From Gracilariopsis chorda (lineage: Eukaryota; Rhodophyta; Florideophyceae; Gracilariales; Gracilariaceae), in contig NBIV01000066.1 in NCBI GenBank assembly GCA_003194525.1, positions 124,001 to 188,000 on the forward strand: a stretch of DNA of 64,000 nucleotides, in the 5' to 3' direction. Positions 50,653 through 60,625 of this stretch are shown piece after piece. A model generated the notes under the pieces. It had not been told where the DNA came from. It made no database searches and saw only the letters and a program-made list of their open reading frames with translations. A program made the translations under genes and the position numbers. Numbering within the stretch: the first letter of the stretch is position 1; each line of letters begins with the position of its first letter.

Positions 50653-52186
50653 AGCGCAGAAGCGCGTTTTGATAAGCTATGCGCACCCAAGCATTGAGTC
50701 GGATCACGCGAGAACATCCTTCTGTTCGACCGCCCGAGAGCGAGGACATGCATCATATGAACACACCGCCATGGCCTCGCAAGACCACGGATGCAGGAGA
50801 ATGCTCACCCTAGTTGGAATAAAGCAACTGGGCGTAAGCCCGGCAGAGAATGTGTGAAAGGGAAATAAAGCTTCGAATCGAATGGGTGTCCAAGGTTAAT
50901 TGTGGCTTCTGAACGGAGGTGTCCGTTGGAAACCGACTGGTGAACCGGTGAATACGATTTGCCGCGATTTGCGCATAGGGACAAGATTCACATTTGCATC
51001 TATTGCATGCAAGTGCGAATATTTTTCGCTACACAAGCCTAACCAGACTGGTGCTTGACGTAGAAGGCTAGCTAGATTGCTACCCTTCTTCAGGCTATCT
51101 AGAAGGCGTATTGAAAGAAAACACGGTTAGAGGGTTGGCCTTCTGCCTCTTGAAGAGAGATAATCCTTTAGCCTGCAGAAAGAAAAAAAATAATCAGTGG
51201 CCGCGGAAATACCTTGGTTTGCTGCAGCGAGAAAAATATATTTAACCAGATATGTTGTAGTTAGACATGAAGGGCCCACAGTAAAGAAGAAGAAGAAAAA
51301 TAACTCTGCCATTAAGAAACGGCGATGACTAACGTGCTATCGCAGAGATGTAGAGCACTCCAGATCATTGTGGTGATTGTCCAATAGCAGATTTGGAATT
51401 AAAGCTATCTAATACAAAAGAGCAAATTCGGCGCTCTTGTGCGGCTTGTCTGCACAACCACATGGATCTCTCAAGAAGGCTATGCAAACAGCTACTCATG
51501 CCCCAGACGAGAAGTCGGTGCTGAGGTTTGAGCACAAGATGGAGATGACGGTGTATGAGATGCCGCACAAATGACAGTGAGGGAGACGATGAGAAGCGAG
51601 GAAGTCTAAGTCAGATATGTAACTCGCAAGAGATGATGACGAGCTGCTACAGTCCACAAATAGTGAAATGGGTGGATAAAAAGGGCAACGCAAATGGGGA
51701 CGCACGCCTCGTGGTGTGGAAGGAAGATGTGATGTTTGTGAGGTGCTCACGACAAGGAAGCGGTGAAGCACATACAGATAACAGATCCAGAGCCAAGGCG
51801 ATGCTTTCGAACTGGCGGCTTTACATGCAAGGATATGTTCAGCTGCGTCGTTGAAAGATACAGGCCTGCAGTGCTCCAAGTGTCGAATACTCGGAGCGGC
51901 AAGAAGTCCGCCATTGATGATATTCTCAAGCTGTAACATGTGCTGGGTGGGATATTATAGAAGATGTACAGTGTAGTTCACAAGTAGCAACATGCAGGCA
52001 ACATACGCCACGAATGAGACAACAAAAAAAAGGAGCCAGCAGATATGAAGCAAAGCGCTCACACACGACCGGCAGCAAATGCAGAAGGAGGAAAAGCAGG
52101 GAAGCATGCTCCCAAAATGCAGGGTGAGCAATCCTGAGCGTGAAAGAGACACGCAGATATAAGGACGCACTGTATGCGCAAGTAAG

Positions 52187-52864
52187 TCAGGCCAATGCGT
52201 CCAAAAGTCGAACCGGAAGTGGTGGATGGGTAGCAGAAATGACGGTAACCCTCTGATGTCCGACATCGAAGCTACGAGACTTCATGCGATGATACTGAGC
52301 GACAGCATGAGCGACAAGTCTAGAAAATGGAGAGGTGAGAACGAGTCGTACAGACTCTCCCTGCGGCAAATTCACAACTTGACTCTCAACATGTTCAACC
52401 AAAGGGCGCACCAAGGCGCCCCTATTCTTGATCAAATGGCGCAATCTAGCATCCACGCAGGGTGCATTCGGGCTGTGAACAGCGTCTTCCGCGGCCAGCA
52501 CAGCGCGTTGCGAGGTCTCATCAAGCGCGACAAAGCGCTCCCAGGCGCCCCGGGCGGCCGGGTCCGACAGGAGCGTGTCGAATTCGCAGCGGGTGTGAGG
52601 CTGAAATAGGGCGGCCAAATCGGCGGAGGAGGTTGGTAGAGCGCCTGACGCGGCCGCGGCCAGAGCGAGTGCAACGTCGTTGTGGTAGCGGCGTAGGCGA
52701 CGCGGAACGTTTGTAGGGGTGCGAGTGGCGGGACGCGCCCGTTGCCTTGCGCGGAGACGGGGGGGGTTGGCGTTGCGGGGACGGTCCGGAAGCGCTGAGA
52801 GGAGGGGAAGGTGGTCGGTGGCGAGGTGCTGCAGGTCGGCGGCGGTGAGCTTGGGGAGCGCCAT
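52187..52864 (-). CDS. R3H-domain protein
   Basis: 225 aa, true ATG. The C-terminal third holds an R3H single-stranded nucleic-acid-binding domain: LPQGESVRLVLTSPFSRLVAHAVAQYH, with the R-x3-H pair at residues 182-186, then SRSFDVGHQRVTVIS. The N-terminal half is Arg/Pro/Ala-rich. Homologues of similar size occur in fungi and algae, some annotated as encore/R3H-type RNA-binding factors. The partner is unknown. It is transcribed divergently from the epimerase gene. Confidence 0.85.
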   Translation of the reverse strand: MALPKLTAADLQHLATDHLPLLSALPDRPRNANPPRLRARQRARPATRTPTNVPRRLRRYHNDVALALAAAASGALPTSSADLAALFQPHTRCEFDTLLSDPAARGAWERFVALDETSQRAVLAAEDAVHSPNAPCVDARLRHLIKNRGALVRPLVEHVESQVVNLPQGESVRLVLTSPFSRLVAHAVAQYHRMKSRSFDVGHQRVTVISATHPPLPVRLLDALA

Positions 52865-53448
52865 GTCCGCGGGTGCGGGGGTGGCGCGCGGCTGTTAGCG
52901 GCAGGTGGCGCGGGAGGTGGGAGGTGGCGAAGAAGTGGAGCTGACGTGGAGAAGTGAGCAATGCGGGCACACGTGGACACGCGTGCACGTGGTAGATGAT
53001 GGGAACTGCGCGCAACACGCTGACAGTGCGCGGCGGCGGGCCCCTCTTGCGAGCGCGGCGCGGCGGTAAGCTAACAGCGGCGGTCCAATGGCGAGGCGGC
53101 AAGCGGCTCACTGTCAAGTGGACGCGCTGTCAGACAGACGCGCCGCGCGCGAGAACTTCATCTCCAGAATCGGCCGTGGCGCTTCGGATACGCGGCCATT
53201 GTGAAGCGGTCGCACCCCCTCAGATCGCCCCCGTGTGGTTTCTTTCGGTGCCCATTCTGACACTCGCCCGCTTGCTGATAGCCGCTTTTTAAACTTCCAA
53301 TTGCTTGCGCTGCACGCACCGCAGCTGCTCGCTCCGCTATCTCTCCTTGCTCCCCCGCTCACACCCCCCGTCTTCTATTCGTCTTTCCCGTGCACTCTGC
53401 CACCCGATCTTCCACTTGTTCTGATTTGTCTTGGAATCCGCGCCACAA
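52865..53448. promoter_or_regulatory. Divergent promoter region of R3H and GME genes
   Basis: 584 bp of GC-rich sequence between two diverging ATGs with no ORF of its own worth reporting. No clear TATA box is seen. Confidence 0.5.
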
Positions 53449-54501
53449 ATGGCTGAAACTAAGAAGCGCGTTCTCGTCACTGGAGCTGGTGGTTTCATCG
53501 GCGGTCATCTCGCCAAGCGTCTCAAGGACGACGGAAACCACGTCGTCGGCGCCGACTGGAAGGAAAATGAGTACTTCAAGGTTGAGGAGTTCTGTGACGA
53601 GTTCATGCTTCTCGATCTTCGCGACAAGGACAACTGTATGAAGGCTTCCAAGGACTGTGAGGACATTTACAACCTGGCCGCTGATATGGGCGGAATGGGC
53701 TTCATTCAGTCCAACCATTCCGTCATTCTCTACAACAACGCTATGATCTCTTTCAACATGCTTGAGGCCGCACGTACCTCTGGTTGCAAGAGATTCTACT
53801 ACGCCTCTTCGGCCTGCATCTATCCGGAGGGAGCCCAGCTCGATCCCAACAACCCGGGCCTCAAGGAGAGCGACGCCTGGCCGGCACAGCCCCAGGATGC
53901 TTATGGACTTGAGAAGCTTGCTTCTGAGGAACTGGCTATTCATTATGGCAAGGACTTCGGAATGAAGACTCGTATCGGTCGTTTCCACAACATCTACGGC
54001 CCGCAGGGAACGTGGAAGGGTGGACGAGAGAAGGCTCCGGCCGCGTTTTGCAGAAAGGCTATCACCTCTGCCACTGAGTTTGAAATGTGGGGTGACGGTA
54101 ACCAGACCCGTTCCTTCTGCTACGTTGATGATGCCGTCGAGGGTGTCATCCGTCTCATGAACTCCGACTTTACTGAGCCACTCAACGTTGGATCTGACGA
54201 GATGATCTCCATGAATGACATGGGTAAGATGGTGCTCGGATTTGCGGCCAAGGACATTCCGATCAAGCATATTCCAGGTCCGGAGGGTGTGCGTGGCCGT
54301 AACTCCAATAACGAGCTTTGCCAAAAGGTGCTGGGATGGGCCCCGGGTATCAAGCTTGAGGACGGGCTCAGGAGGACTTTTGACTGGATCAAGACCCAGA
54401 TCGAGGAGGAGAAGGCTAAGGGTATTGAAAATGACTACGCCACCTCTACCGTTGTCGGAACTCATGCCCCTACTGACTCCAAGGCCTCCAAGCGCAAGTA
54501 A
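53449..54501 (+). CDS. GME: GDP-mannose 3,5-epimerase
   Basis: 350 aa, start at MAETKKRVLVTGAGG. It converts GDP-D-mannose to GDP-L-galactose, the committed precursor of plant-type ascorbate and of L-galactose in wall polysaccharides. It is an extended SDR fold with Rossmann GAGGFIG at residues 12-18. The SACIYP segment has the catalytic Cys at 123, YGLEK has Tyr152/Lys156, and REKAP has Lys195. The Cys-Tyr and Cys-Lys spacings (29 and 72) equal those of the Arabidopsis enzyme (C145, Y174, K217). The substrate loop (YGPQGTWKGGREKAP) and the C-terminal RGRNSNN are intact. Codon use is strongly biased (C-ending), suggesting high expression. Single exon, convergent with the WD40-like gene. Confidence 0.98.
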   Translation: MAETKKRVLVTGAGGFIGGHLAKRLKDDGNHVVGADWKENEYFKVEEFCDEFMLLDLRDKDNCMKASKDCEDIYNLAADMGGMGFIQSNHSVILYNNAMISFNMLEAARTSGCKRFYYASSACIYPEGAQLDPNNPGLKESDAWPAQPQDAYGLEKLASEELAIHYGKDFGMKTRIGRFHNIYGPQGTWKGGREKAPAAFCRKAITSATEFEMWGDGNQTRSFCYVDDAVEGVIRLMNSDFTEPLNVGSDEMISMNDMGKMVLGFAAKDIPIKHIPGPEGVRGRNSNNELCQKVLGWAPGIKLEDGLRRTFDWIKTQIEEEKAKGIENDYATSTVVGTHAPTDSKASKRK

Positions 54502-55393
54502 TTTTCCTCTATGCTACATTTTGTAATCTGCTACAAAAGCATGCTTGCTTGCTATGCATTCCATCATCCATGGCCTCGTCCCTCATCCCTTCCTCTTATG
54601 CCATGCACCTCTCATAACCTCTTCCGCTGTCTCTCTTTGCGATGAATAGCTTGCGCTGTCTTTCACAAGTCTCGTTGGTTTCTTTTTTTCCTCTTGCTTT
54701 TTTTTCTTCGTCTTATTGTTTCGAAGGCGAGCTTGGTTTTTGTCGGATCTGAAACATGCCCTTCCCTACCTTTGTGGCTTCTTAATGAAGGACGCATAGT
54801 GATGACTTTGGATCTAGCCTCGCCTATTTCCCTTTGTTGTGTCTGATGGAGCTGTGCACTGATGCAATGGGATGATGATGTCGAGTTGGGAGTGACGTTG
54901 TTTTGTTGTGGTGATTAGGATGTTTAAGAGTGTGGTGTACGTTTCGATGTTCTCTGCAGAGTACACATGCTATGTTAACCAGTTTCCTATTGCTTGCGTA
55001 AACCATCCAACTAGGAGTTTGAAAGTCATCTGTTAGCTTAACTTAACTGACGGACACCGTTTTCCCCGTGTCGTTTTTGTCGGAAGCAACTGTTCTGACA
55101 TGCAATGTGCATCAGAGCTACACACGGTTTTCATAACGATCAGCACACATCACGCGTGTAAGTCGCCGTGTTCTAAGCACTCTTGCAATGAACTGTTGCG
55201 AGTTGCCAGTGACGAAATCTTTTTGAGAACGGATTCTTCGCCATCGGGGCCAAAATTACGTAAGAGCTTATCGTGAAAGAGTAAATGTTACTTGCGTCGG
55301 TGACCTCGTTGGGTGATATTGTATGCCTGTGGCTGAGCCTGTGTTATATGTTCCTGTTTCGTTGGGCTGGGACATGTCTCAGTCTCCAGTGCG
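54502..55393. other. 3' spacer between convergent GME and WD40-like genes
   Basis: T-rich 3' untranslated sequence on the left; no gene and no canonical AATAAA close to the GME stop. Confidence 0.5.
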
Positions 55394-56674
55394 TCAAGTT
55401 GCCCTCCATCGCTGTGCCCATCGGCTGCTACTGGTTAAACAACGAATTTGCTTTGGCCTGCGAGAAGTATCTACGGCTAGCGTGTCAACTTGGTTGTCTA
55501 TACCACCTACAACGATTCGTCTCAGAGTACCTCCGACGGTTTGCATACACGATGCCTGATAGTCCATCTCCCTTTCGAAACTTTGCATGGCGCTTCCATG
55601 ACCAAACAACACCACCTCGAACGCCGGTTTATAGAGATGTGGAAATATCGCGATCCATCCTGAACCGTGCGCTGCGCGTACTACGTCTCCAAGCCGTCTT
55701 CTCACGTACCATGATGGTTCGAGTGATTGCTCTTGTGTGCCGTATATTTGCAAACTGAATGATTGCTCCAAAGTGCCATATTCTTGCAAGCCAGGATCGT
55801 CAGGATTCGGCGCTGGTAGTGGCGGTCTTTCAACTTGACGACTGACTTTGATGTGTTCTTGACCTGAGCCTAGGATGTCCACATGTCCTGTTGTACCGTT
55901 TACCGCATGGTAGAATAAATGTCCCTGTGGCGCTCCTGGGAGCATGCGCAACATATTCAGTCGACCGCTTTCTGATATTTCGCGACGCAAGACGCATGGA
56001 GATTCTTTTCTCTCCATACTGATGAGTTTAGAGGGAGCGCGAAGACGGCGTCGGTCGTATAGCGAAATGACGCCCTGTGAAGCGACGTACAATTCCAAGT
56101 CTTCACCAACAAATGCAGCATCCTTTCCCACCCGTGTCTGGGCAGTACAGGCGGCCGACGAACGCAATCGTGAGTCGTAGAGGAATACAAAATCATCACG
56201 AGCAACAGCAAAAACGTTCTTATCTAGAGATAGAATATCCGAAACATGACGTTTCGCTGCTTCTTGTTTGAATGCTCGTGTTGCCGTTGAATTCTCGCAT
56301 GTGTTCAAGTCATAGAGATGAACGTTCCCATTCTCATGTGCCACAAGAATTGTGTCGTGCGGACTCCGGCTAAATGTACATGCGGCTATTCGTGACCAGG
56401 CGCTGCTGAAGAGAGAGAGTCGCATCGAGTCGCTATCTTCGGGTTCATGTATCTCAATACGGCCGTTTGACGACGCAACGGCGAGGAGAGCTCCATCCTG
56501 GGAGGGGCTAACCTGCACGATATAATCACGAGTAGCCGGAGTGATGGGGACGAAACGCGTGGTCCATTTGTTTTGCATTCGCAGATGGGCAAGGCATTTG
56601 AGCTCTATTCTTAGAGTTACTTTGTTTGACAATGGTTCACCAAGTTCACGAGCCTTAAGCGCACGCAGCGCCAT
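55394..56674 (-). CDS. WD40-like beta-propeller protein
   Basis: 426 aa with a true ATG. Repeating blade-like segments can be seen: VQVSPSQDGALLAVASSNGRIEIHE, ACTFSRSPHDTILVAHENGNVHLYD, LSLDKNVFAVARDDFVFLYD and DLELYVASQGVISLYDRR. A GHVDIL segment follows. Divergent WD40 repeats without most WD dipeptides fit best; the specific family is not recognised. A scaffold role is inferred. It is divergent from NOC4. Confidence 0.7.
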   Translation of the reverse strand: MALRALKARELGEPLSNKVTLRIELKCLAHLRMQNKWTTRFVPITPATRDYIVQVSPSQDGALLAVASSNGRIEIHEPEDSDSMRLSLFSSAWSRIAACTFSRSPHDTILVAHENGNVHLYDLNTCENSTATRAFKQEAAKRHVSDILSLDKNVFAVARDDFVFLYDSRLRSSAACTAQTRVGKDAAFVGEDLELYVASQGVISLYDRRRLRAPSKLISMERKESPCVLRREISESGRLNMLRMLPGAPQGHLFYHAVNGTTGHVDILGSGQEHIKVSRQVERPPLPAPNPDDPGLQEYGTLEQSFSLQIYGTQEQSLEPSWYVRRRLGDVVRAAHGSGWIAIFPHLYKPAFEVVLFGHGSAMQSFEREMDYQASCMQTVGGTLRRIVVGGIDNQVDTLAVDTSRRPKQIRCLTSSSRWAQRWRAT

Positions 56675-57311
56675 AATGGGAGTTGGTACACGGGTGATTT
56701 CCTATTGGAGTACATTAACGCTTCATCGCATTCCTCTTCTCCTCCTGCGTAACTGAGACGGGTTCTCGGGTCCAGAGTTGTGGAATAACCTTACGCCCTT
56801 CGCACCGCCGTCATTCTTCGCAGAAGCAAGTCGTTGTGTTGCAGGCGATACTGCGAGGAGTAGAATCAACTTGGATCGCCATTTTGGCGCGAAACTTCTG
56901 TTTCGGTATTGGAAAATCCCAACGTGGATTGCAGTACGCCTTTCAGAATCGTGTATAGGTTGCCACGTACCAGTAACACCGAAACGACAGCATTGCCGTC
57001 GCAGGCCTAGACTTCACCTTCGTAACCCGACTCATGTCCTCACTGATCCATGTTCCCCAGTTAGAAGCACCTCGCTTGTGATGTAAACAAACCAACACAG
57101 ACGTCAGGAGTCACATATCTGTTGCCACACAAAGACCACATTTTCTTCAAGGGAAAGAAGAAAAACGTATTCTGTTCCGTTCAATTTGCATCCGCATCTT
57201 ATCACATCTTGCTCAACTCGCTTGTGACCAAAGTAAAGACCGTCAGTAAATCGTCAGCAAACGCCATGGTAACCACCGCGGAAGCTGCTATGAAAGGGTC
57301 TCGGGATATAG
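56675..57311. other. Divergent promoter region of WD40-like and NOC4 genes
   Basis: May contain the first exon of NOC4: an ATG at 57266 (MVTTAEAAMKG) is in a different frame from the main exon. Confidence 0.4.
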
Positions 57312-58706
57312 ATACAAAGAACTCACAGAAAAAACATAAGATTACTCGAAGAGACATTCCGAAAGTCTCCTTCAGAGAATTTTCAAAGAGTTTCAGACCT
57401 TATATTAATAATTTCGCCTACCGCAAGCATATCTTCGAAAGCAATTCATGCAGTCAGGCGATGTCTGGTACTAGCCGAAAAGGCCAAGTATGAAAGCGAG
57501 GAAGATATTCACCGGTTGCAAACAGAAAGGGACAAATATGCTCTTGCTCTAGTCTCTGTCATAGACGGCAGCGATAATGAGGACACCCTCAATGCCTCAG
57601 TGGCAGCTGCAGCTCTGACTCATCTTGAAGTTTGGGAACCGGTATGCAGAGCTGTGATGGAAGGCAACAACACTGATCTTCAAGAACTTGTATTTGAAAG
57701 CTTCATCCTTCGCTTCCAGGATCTGCGCTTTGGGGCACTGCGTATCGTTGAACAGCAAAAAGCTAATCTGCAAAACAGATTGCGCATACTGTCCGCGTGT
57801 ACTAAGGGAGGAACAGAGATTGCGAAGTCGGACATAGGGAAGAAAGAACTCAAAACAGCTTTTGTAAAGGCGTGGTTGGCGATGATAAGGAGTGAAATGG
57901 ATTTCAAGACTAGGCTTCAAATATTAGGGCGAATTCCGAGCGAGCTTATTCCGATGATGCCAAACCCTCTGCAACTAAGCGATTTCCTCAGCACTAGCTT
58001 CAGCTCAAATGACTTGAAAACTTCCGTGGCATCTCTCGATGGCTTGTTCTTTCTGATTTCCAAGCACGGTTTAGATTACCCATTATTCTATCAAAAATTG
58101 TATGGCATGTTGCGGGAAGATGTGTTTCGTGAAGCGGAGGACCCGAAGAGATTCATGGATTTGGTTGCATTGCTTTTATTGCGGGGGGCACTGGTACCCG
58201 GAAATACGTTAGCAGCGTTCATCAAGAGGCTAGTTCGTCGGGCCCTTTGTTGGCCAACATGTCACGCTTTGTGGTCTCTTCGTCTTGCACTTGATATAAT
58301 GCGAAAGCATCCAAGTACTTCTTTCTTGGTGCACAGGACAGTGAACTTGTTCGACGATGTCAATGATCCTCAGCAAAAAGTGAATGACCCTTTCAATGAC
58401 TCTGAACTCGATCCTCAAGCTAGCCGCGCTGAACAGAGTTCTCTGTGGGAGTTACTGATTTTGAGAAAGCACGTGTCACCGGCCATGTCAAGGCTAGTTT
58501 GCGCCTTCGATCGAGACGCGCGAGAACGACCAGCTCCGCCTCCTGGCGAGCTATCGGACTACGCGGGAATCGGTTTTAAAGATATATTCCAGGCCGAAGT
58601 GCATAGGAAAACAAAGACCAGTCCTCTTGCATACAGCAGACCTGGAAGTGATCCTTCGACAGTAAGAATACGAAAGCGGCTTCGGACATGTGTTTCTTGG
58701 TCATAA
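57312..58706 (+). CDS. NOC4: Nucleolar complex protein 4 (CBF/Mak21 family), 5' end unresolved
   Basis: The frame is open from 57312 to the stop at 58706. The C-terminal half shows the CBF/NOC domain of Noc4: FMDLVALLLLRGALVPGNTL, AAFIKRLVRRAL, then IMRKHPSTSFLVHR and DPFNDSELDPQASRAEQSSL WELLILRKHVSPAMSRL. Noc4 pairs with Nop14 in 40S ribosomal precursor maturation in the nucleolus. In frame there is no Met before residue ~110 (VCRAVMEG), although upstream residues look genuine (EKAKYESEEDIHRLQTERD). The start must lie in an upstream exon. One possibility is ATG 57266-57268 joined to 57312 by a 43-bp GT...AG intron (57269-57311), unusually short for this window. It is convergent with NOP53, 73 bp apart. 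Confidence 0.85.
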   Translation: MQRTHRKNIRLLEETFRKSPSENFQRVSDLILIISPTASISSKAIHAVRRCLVLAEKAKYESEEDIHRLQTERDKYALALVSVIDGSDNEDTLNASVAAAALTHLEVWEPVCRAVMEGNNTDLQELVFESFILRFQDLRFGALRIVEQQKANLQNRLRILSACTKGGTEIAKSDIGKKELKTAFVKAWLAMIRSEMDFKTRLQILGRIPSELIPMMPNPLQLSDFLSTSFSSNDLKTSVASLDGLFFLISKHGLDYPLFYQKLYGMLREDVFREAEDPKRFMDLVALLLLRGALVPGNTLAAFIKRLVRRALCWPTCHALWSLRLALDIMRKHPSTSFLVHRTVNLFDDVNDPQQKVNDPFNDSELDPQASRAEQSSLWELLILRKHVSPAMSRLVCAFDRDARERPAPPPGELSDYAGIGFKDIFQAEVHRKTKTSPLAYSRPGSDPSTVRIRKRLRTCVSWS

Positions 58707-58779
58707 GTGGATCACTTGTTATATTTAAAACACTTCTTTCTCTGCAATATAACCGCATTTCACAAACACAGTAACTACC

Positions 58780-60156
58780 CTATCTGATAGCTTTCTTTCC
58801 ACGCCTCCAAAATGTGAGGTCTGATGCAGCTCCGCGACCCTTTCTTCGTCTCCTGTCCTTCCTTTCCTCCCGGAGTTTGTCTCTAGACATCCTACGTATT
58901 TCCTTCGGCAAAACCTTCGGAGGCACAATAAAACCTCTTCTTTCAAAGCTAAGGAATCTGTCACGAGCAAGTGGGTTTGCGGTTGGCATCTTCACTTTGC
59001 GCATGCTCTCCGATAGTTCAGTGCTCAGCGTTACAGGAATATTGGCCTTTTCAACTCGAACCTTAACACCAGCAACTTTGGTGAGCACAGGCGCATCCAT
59101 CCCATGATCTTGCGAAGGTTTTTTGGCAAGCATTCTTTCTTTTGCTATCCCGTTGATCTTATCCGCCTCAGTCTCTGCCTTTCTCCTGATTTCTTCTATA
59201 TTCTCAAAATCTTTGTCCTGTTTGGCAGCTGCTTTCTTCTTGGCTATATTACATGCCATTACACGTTTCCGTGCTTCCTTGTTCCGTTGGGCTCTCGTTT
59301 TACGGTCAGGTGCTCCTTGGTGCATGACAAGCACTTCATCTTCACTTTCATCTTCAGATTGTTCGGATTGATTATCCACTTTCATACCAATGTCTGCAAG
59401 TATTCCTTCTGTGCTCTCCTCTAGAATAGCAGGGTCGTAGCTCATCTTCTTTTCGTTCCACCTTCGGTCATCATCCTTCCGAACAATTTCTGCCAGCGCT
59501 TCTCCTAATACGTCCTGATGGTCGGAATGTGTAGGATTTATGCTCAATCCACTATCCGGGTGAACAATATGCGGGGCTGACCGGTGAACAGCGTGTATTG
59601 CTCCTTCGAGTCGACGTCTTCTGTTTGCAATACCTTGCTTTTCTGATAACAAGTCGGAGCCGTCCTGCTCTTGCTTGTCATCCGTAGTGTTCCACAAATC
59701 GTCCTTTTTGCCTTTGTTCTGTAATGTAACACGGACAACTGCACTCCGGTTGCCAACATGTCCTTCCGGCTTATCAAAACTGCGTTTTGCTAAGATTCTT
59801 TGCTCTACTGAAGGGATGTTTGCTTTGTTCTTCCTACCCTTGAACAAGACATTATCAGTCGATGTCTCAGCCGTTTTTATGGCTGCCTCAGACTTTCTTT
59901 CCTTGGGTGCATGGCGCCGTGCGCGTTTCGCTGCCCTTCTTTGTTGTAAAGCCTGACCATGAAACTTCTGAGCAAGGGCATCTTTTGACTTACCCTTTCG
60001 GTCAATGGTAAACAGAACGTGATCAGCAGCATATTCATTAACCGCGGTTCCGAGTAGCTTCTTCTCAATCGCCACTGCTCGCTTTCCATCTTCAACCTCG
60101 CCAGCCACACGATTTTCGCGCTCCCTACGCTTGCGTTTTGTTCCTGTTTTGCCCAT
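58780..60156 (-). CDS. NOP53: Ribosome biogenesis protein NOP53 (GLTSCR2/PICT1 family)
   Basis: 458 aa, true ATG (MGKTGTKRKRR). Lys/Arg-rich throughout. Diagnostic blocks are VHPDSGLSINPTHSDHQDVL near the middle, KTRAQRNKEARKR, and the basic tail FLSFERRGFIVPPKVLPKEI then RRKGRG. Nop53 acts in 60S precursor processing and docks the Mtr4/exosome through a short N-terminal motif in yeast; I do not see a clear copy of that motif. Nuclear/nucleolar location is expected from the basic clusters. Single exon, divergent from the mitochondrial EF-G gene. Confidence 0.9.
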   Translation of the reverse strand: MGKTGTKRKRRERENRVAGEVEDGKRAVAIEKKLLGTAVNEYAADHVLFTIDRKGKSKDALAQKFHGQALQQRRAAKRARRHAPKERKSEAAIKTAETSTDNVLFKGRKNKANIPSVEQRILAKRSFDKPEGHVGNRSAVVRVTLQNKGKKDDLWNTTDDKQEQDGSDLLSEKQGIANRRRRLEGAIHAVHRSAPHIVHPDSGLSINPTHSDHQDVLGEALAEIVRKDDDRRWNEKKMSYDPAILEESTEGILADIGMKVDNQSEQSEDESEDEVLVMHQGAPDRKTRAQRNKEARKRVMACNIAKKKAAAKQDKDFENIEEIRRKAETEADKINGIAKERMLAKKPSQDHGMDAPVLTKVAGVKVRVEKANIPVTLSTELSESMRKVKMPTANPLARDRFLSFERRGFIVPPKVLPKEIRRMSRDKLREERKDRRRRKGRGAASDLTFWRRGKKAIR

Positions 60157-60625
60157 GGTAACGCAGAGGTTATAACAAAATGGGCTTATCTCTTGGCTCG
60201 TTGGTTATTGTGCGGAGCCTACGACGGTGGTTTCAAGAGGTGAGCCGTCGTCGCGGACGGGTTTTACGGATCCAAAATCTAAGACCATAGAAAATACGAC
60301 AAGTATACAGTAGCCACCGTGGTGTACGCTGGTTGGATGGGAGCTTAAATTTATTAGAATCGAAAGCAGCGCCGTGATGGCCTACCGCTGCAGCATCACG
60401 AGAAACTCTGCAGTGATGCCGTTCGTTGTTTGACGAACACCGGGAGGTGAGAACTGCATTAAACGCCGTCTTTTGTCTCAGCAACATCGATATAAGACTT
60501 TGAACTAAAGAAAGTTACAGTGGTAAGGGTTAGTGGGCTACCCCTTGTAGAGCTGTTCTAAATACTTTGGAGGTGGTCAAAACGAAGAGCTGGTTTATTT
60601 CAAATTGGTAGACTTCAACAAAACG
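60157..60625. promoter_or_regulatory. Divergent promoter region of NOP53 and mitochondrial EF-G
   Basis: 469 bp between diverging ATGs; no separate gene. Shared regulation of the two translation-related genes is possible. Confidence 0.5.

Larger units (their letters stand above)
45824..52186. other. 6.4-kb region without a convincing gene
   Basis: The first ~900 bp is a CpG/GC-rich promoter zone. The rest is mixed sequence with short, motif-free ORFs. No retroelement domain is seen. Its notable content is repeats: a triplicated GGTACCGTT motif and four groups of long palindromes. Confidence 0.5.

Noticed and set aside
53359-54465. 368-codon minus-strand ORF
   Set aside because: Antisense shadow of the GDP-mannose epimerase gene caused by its strong C/G third-position bias.
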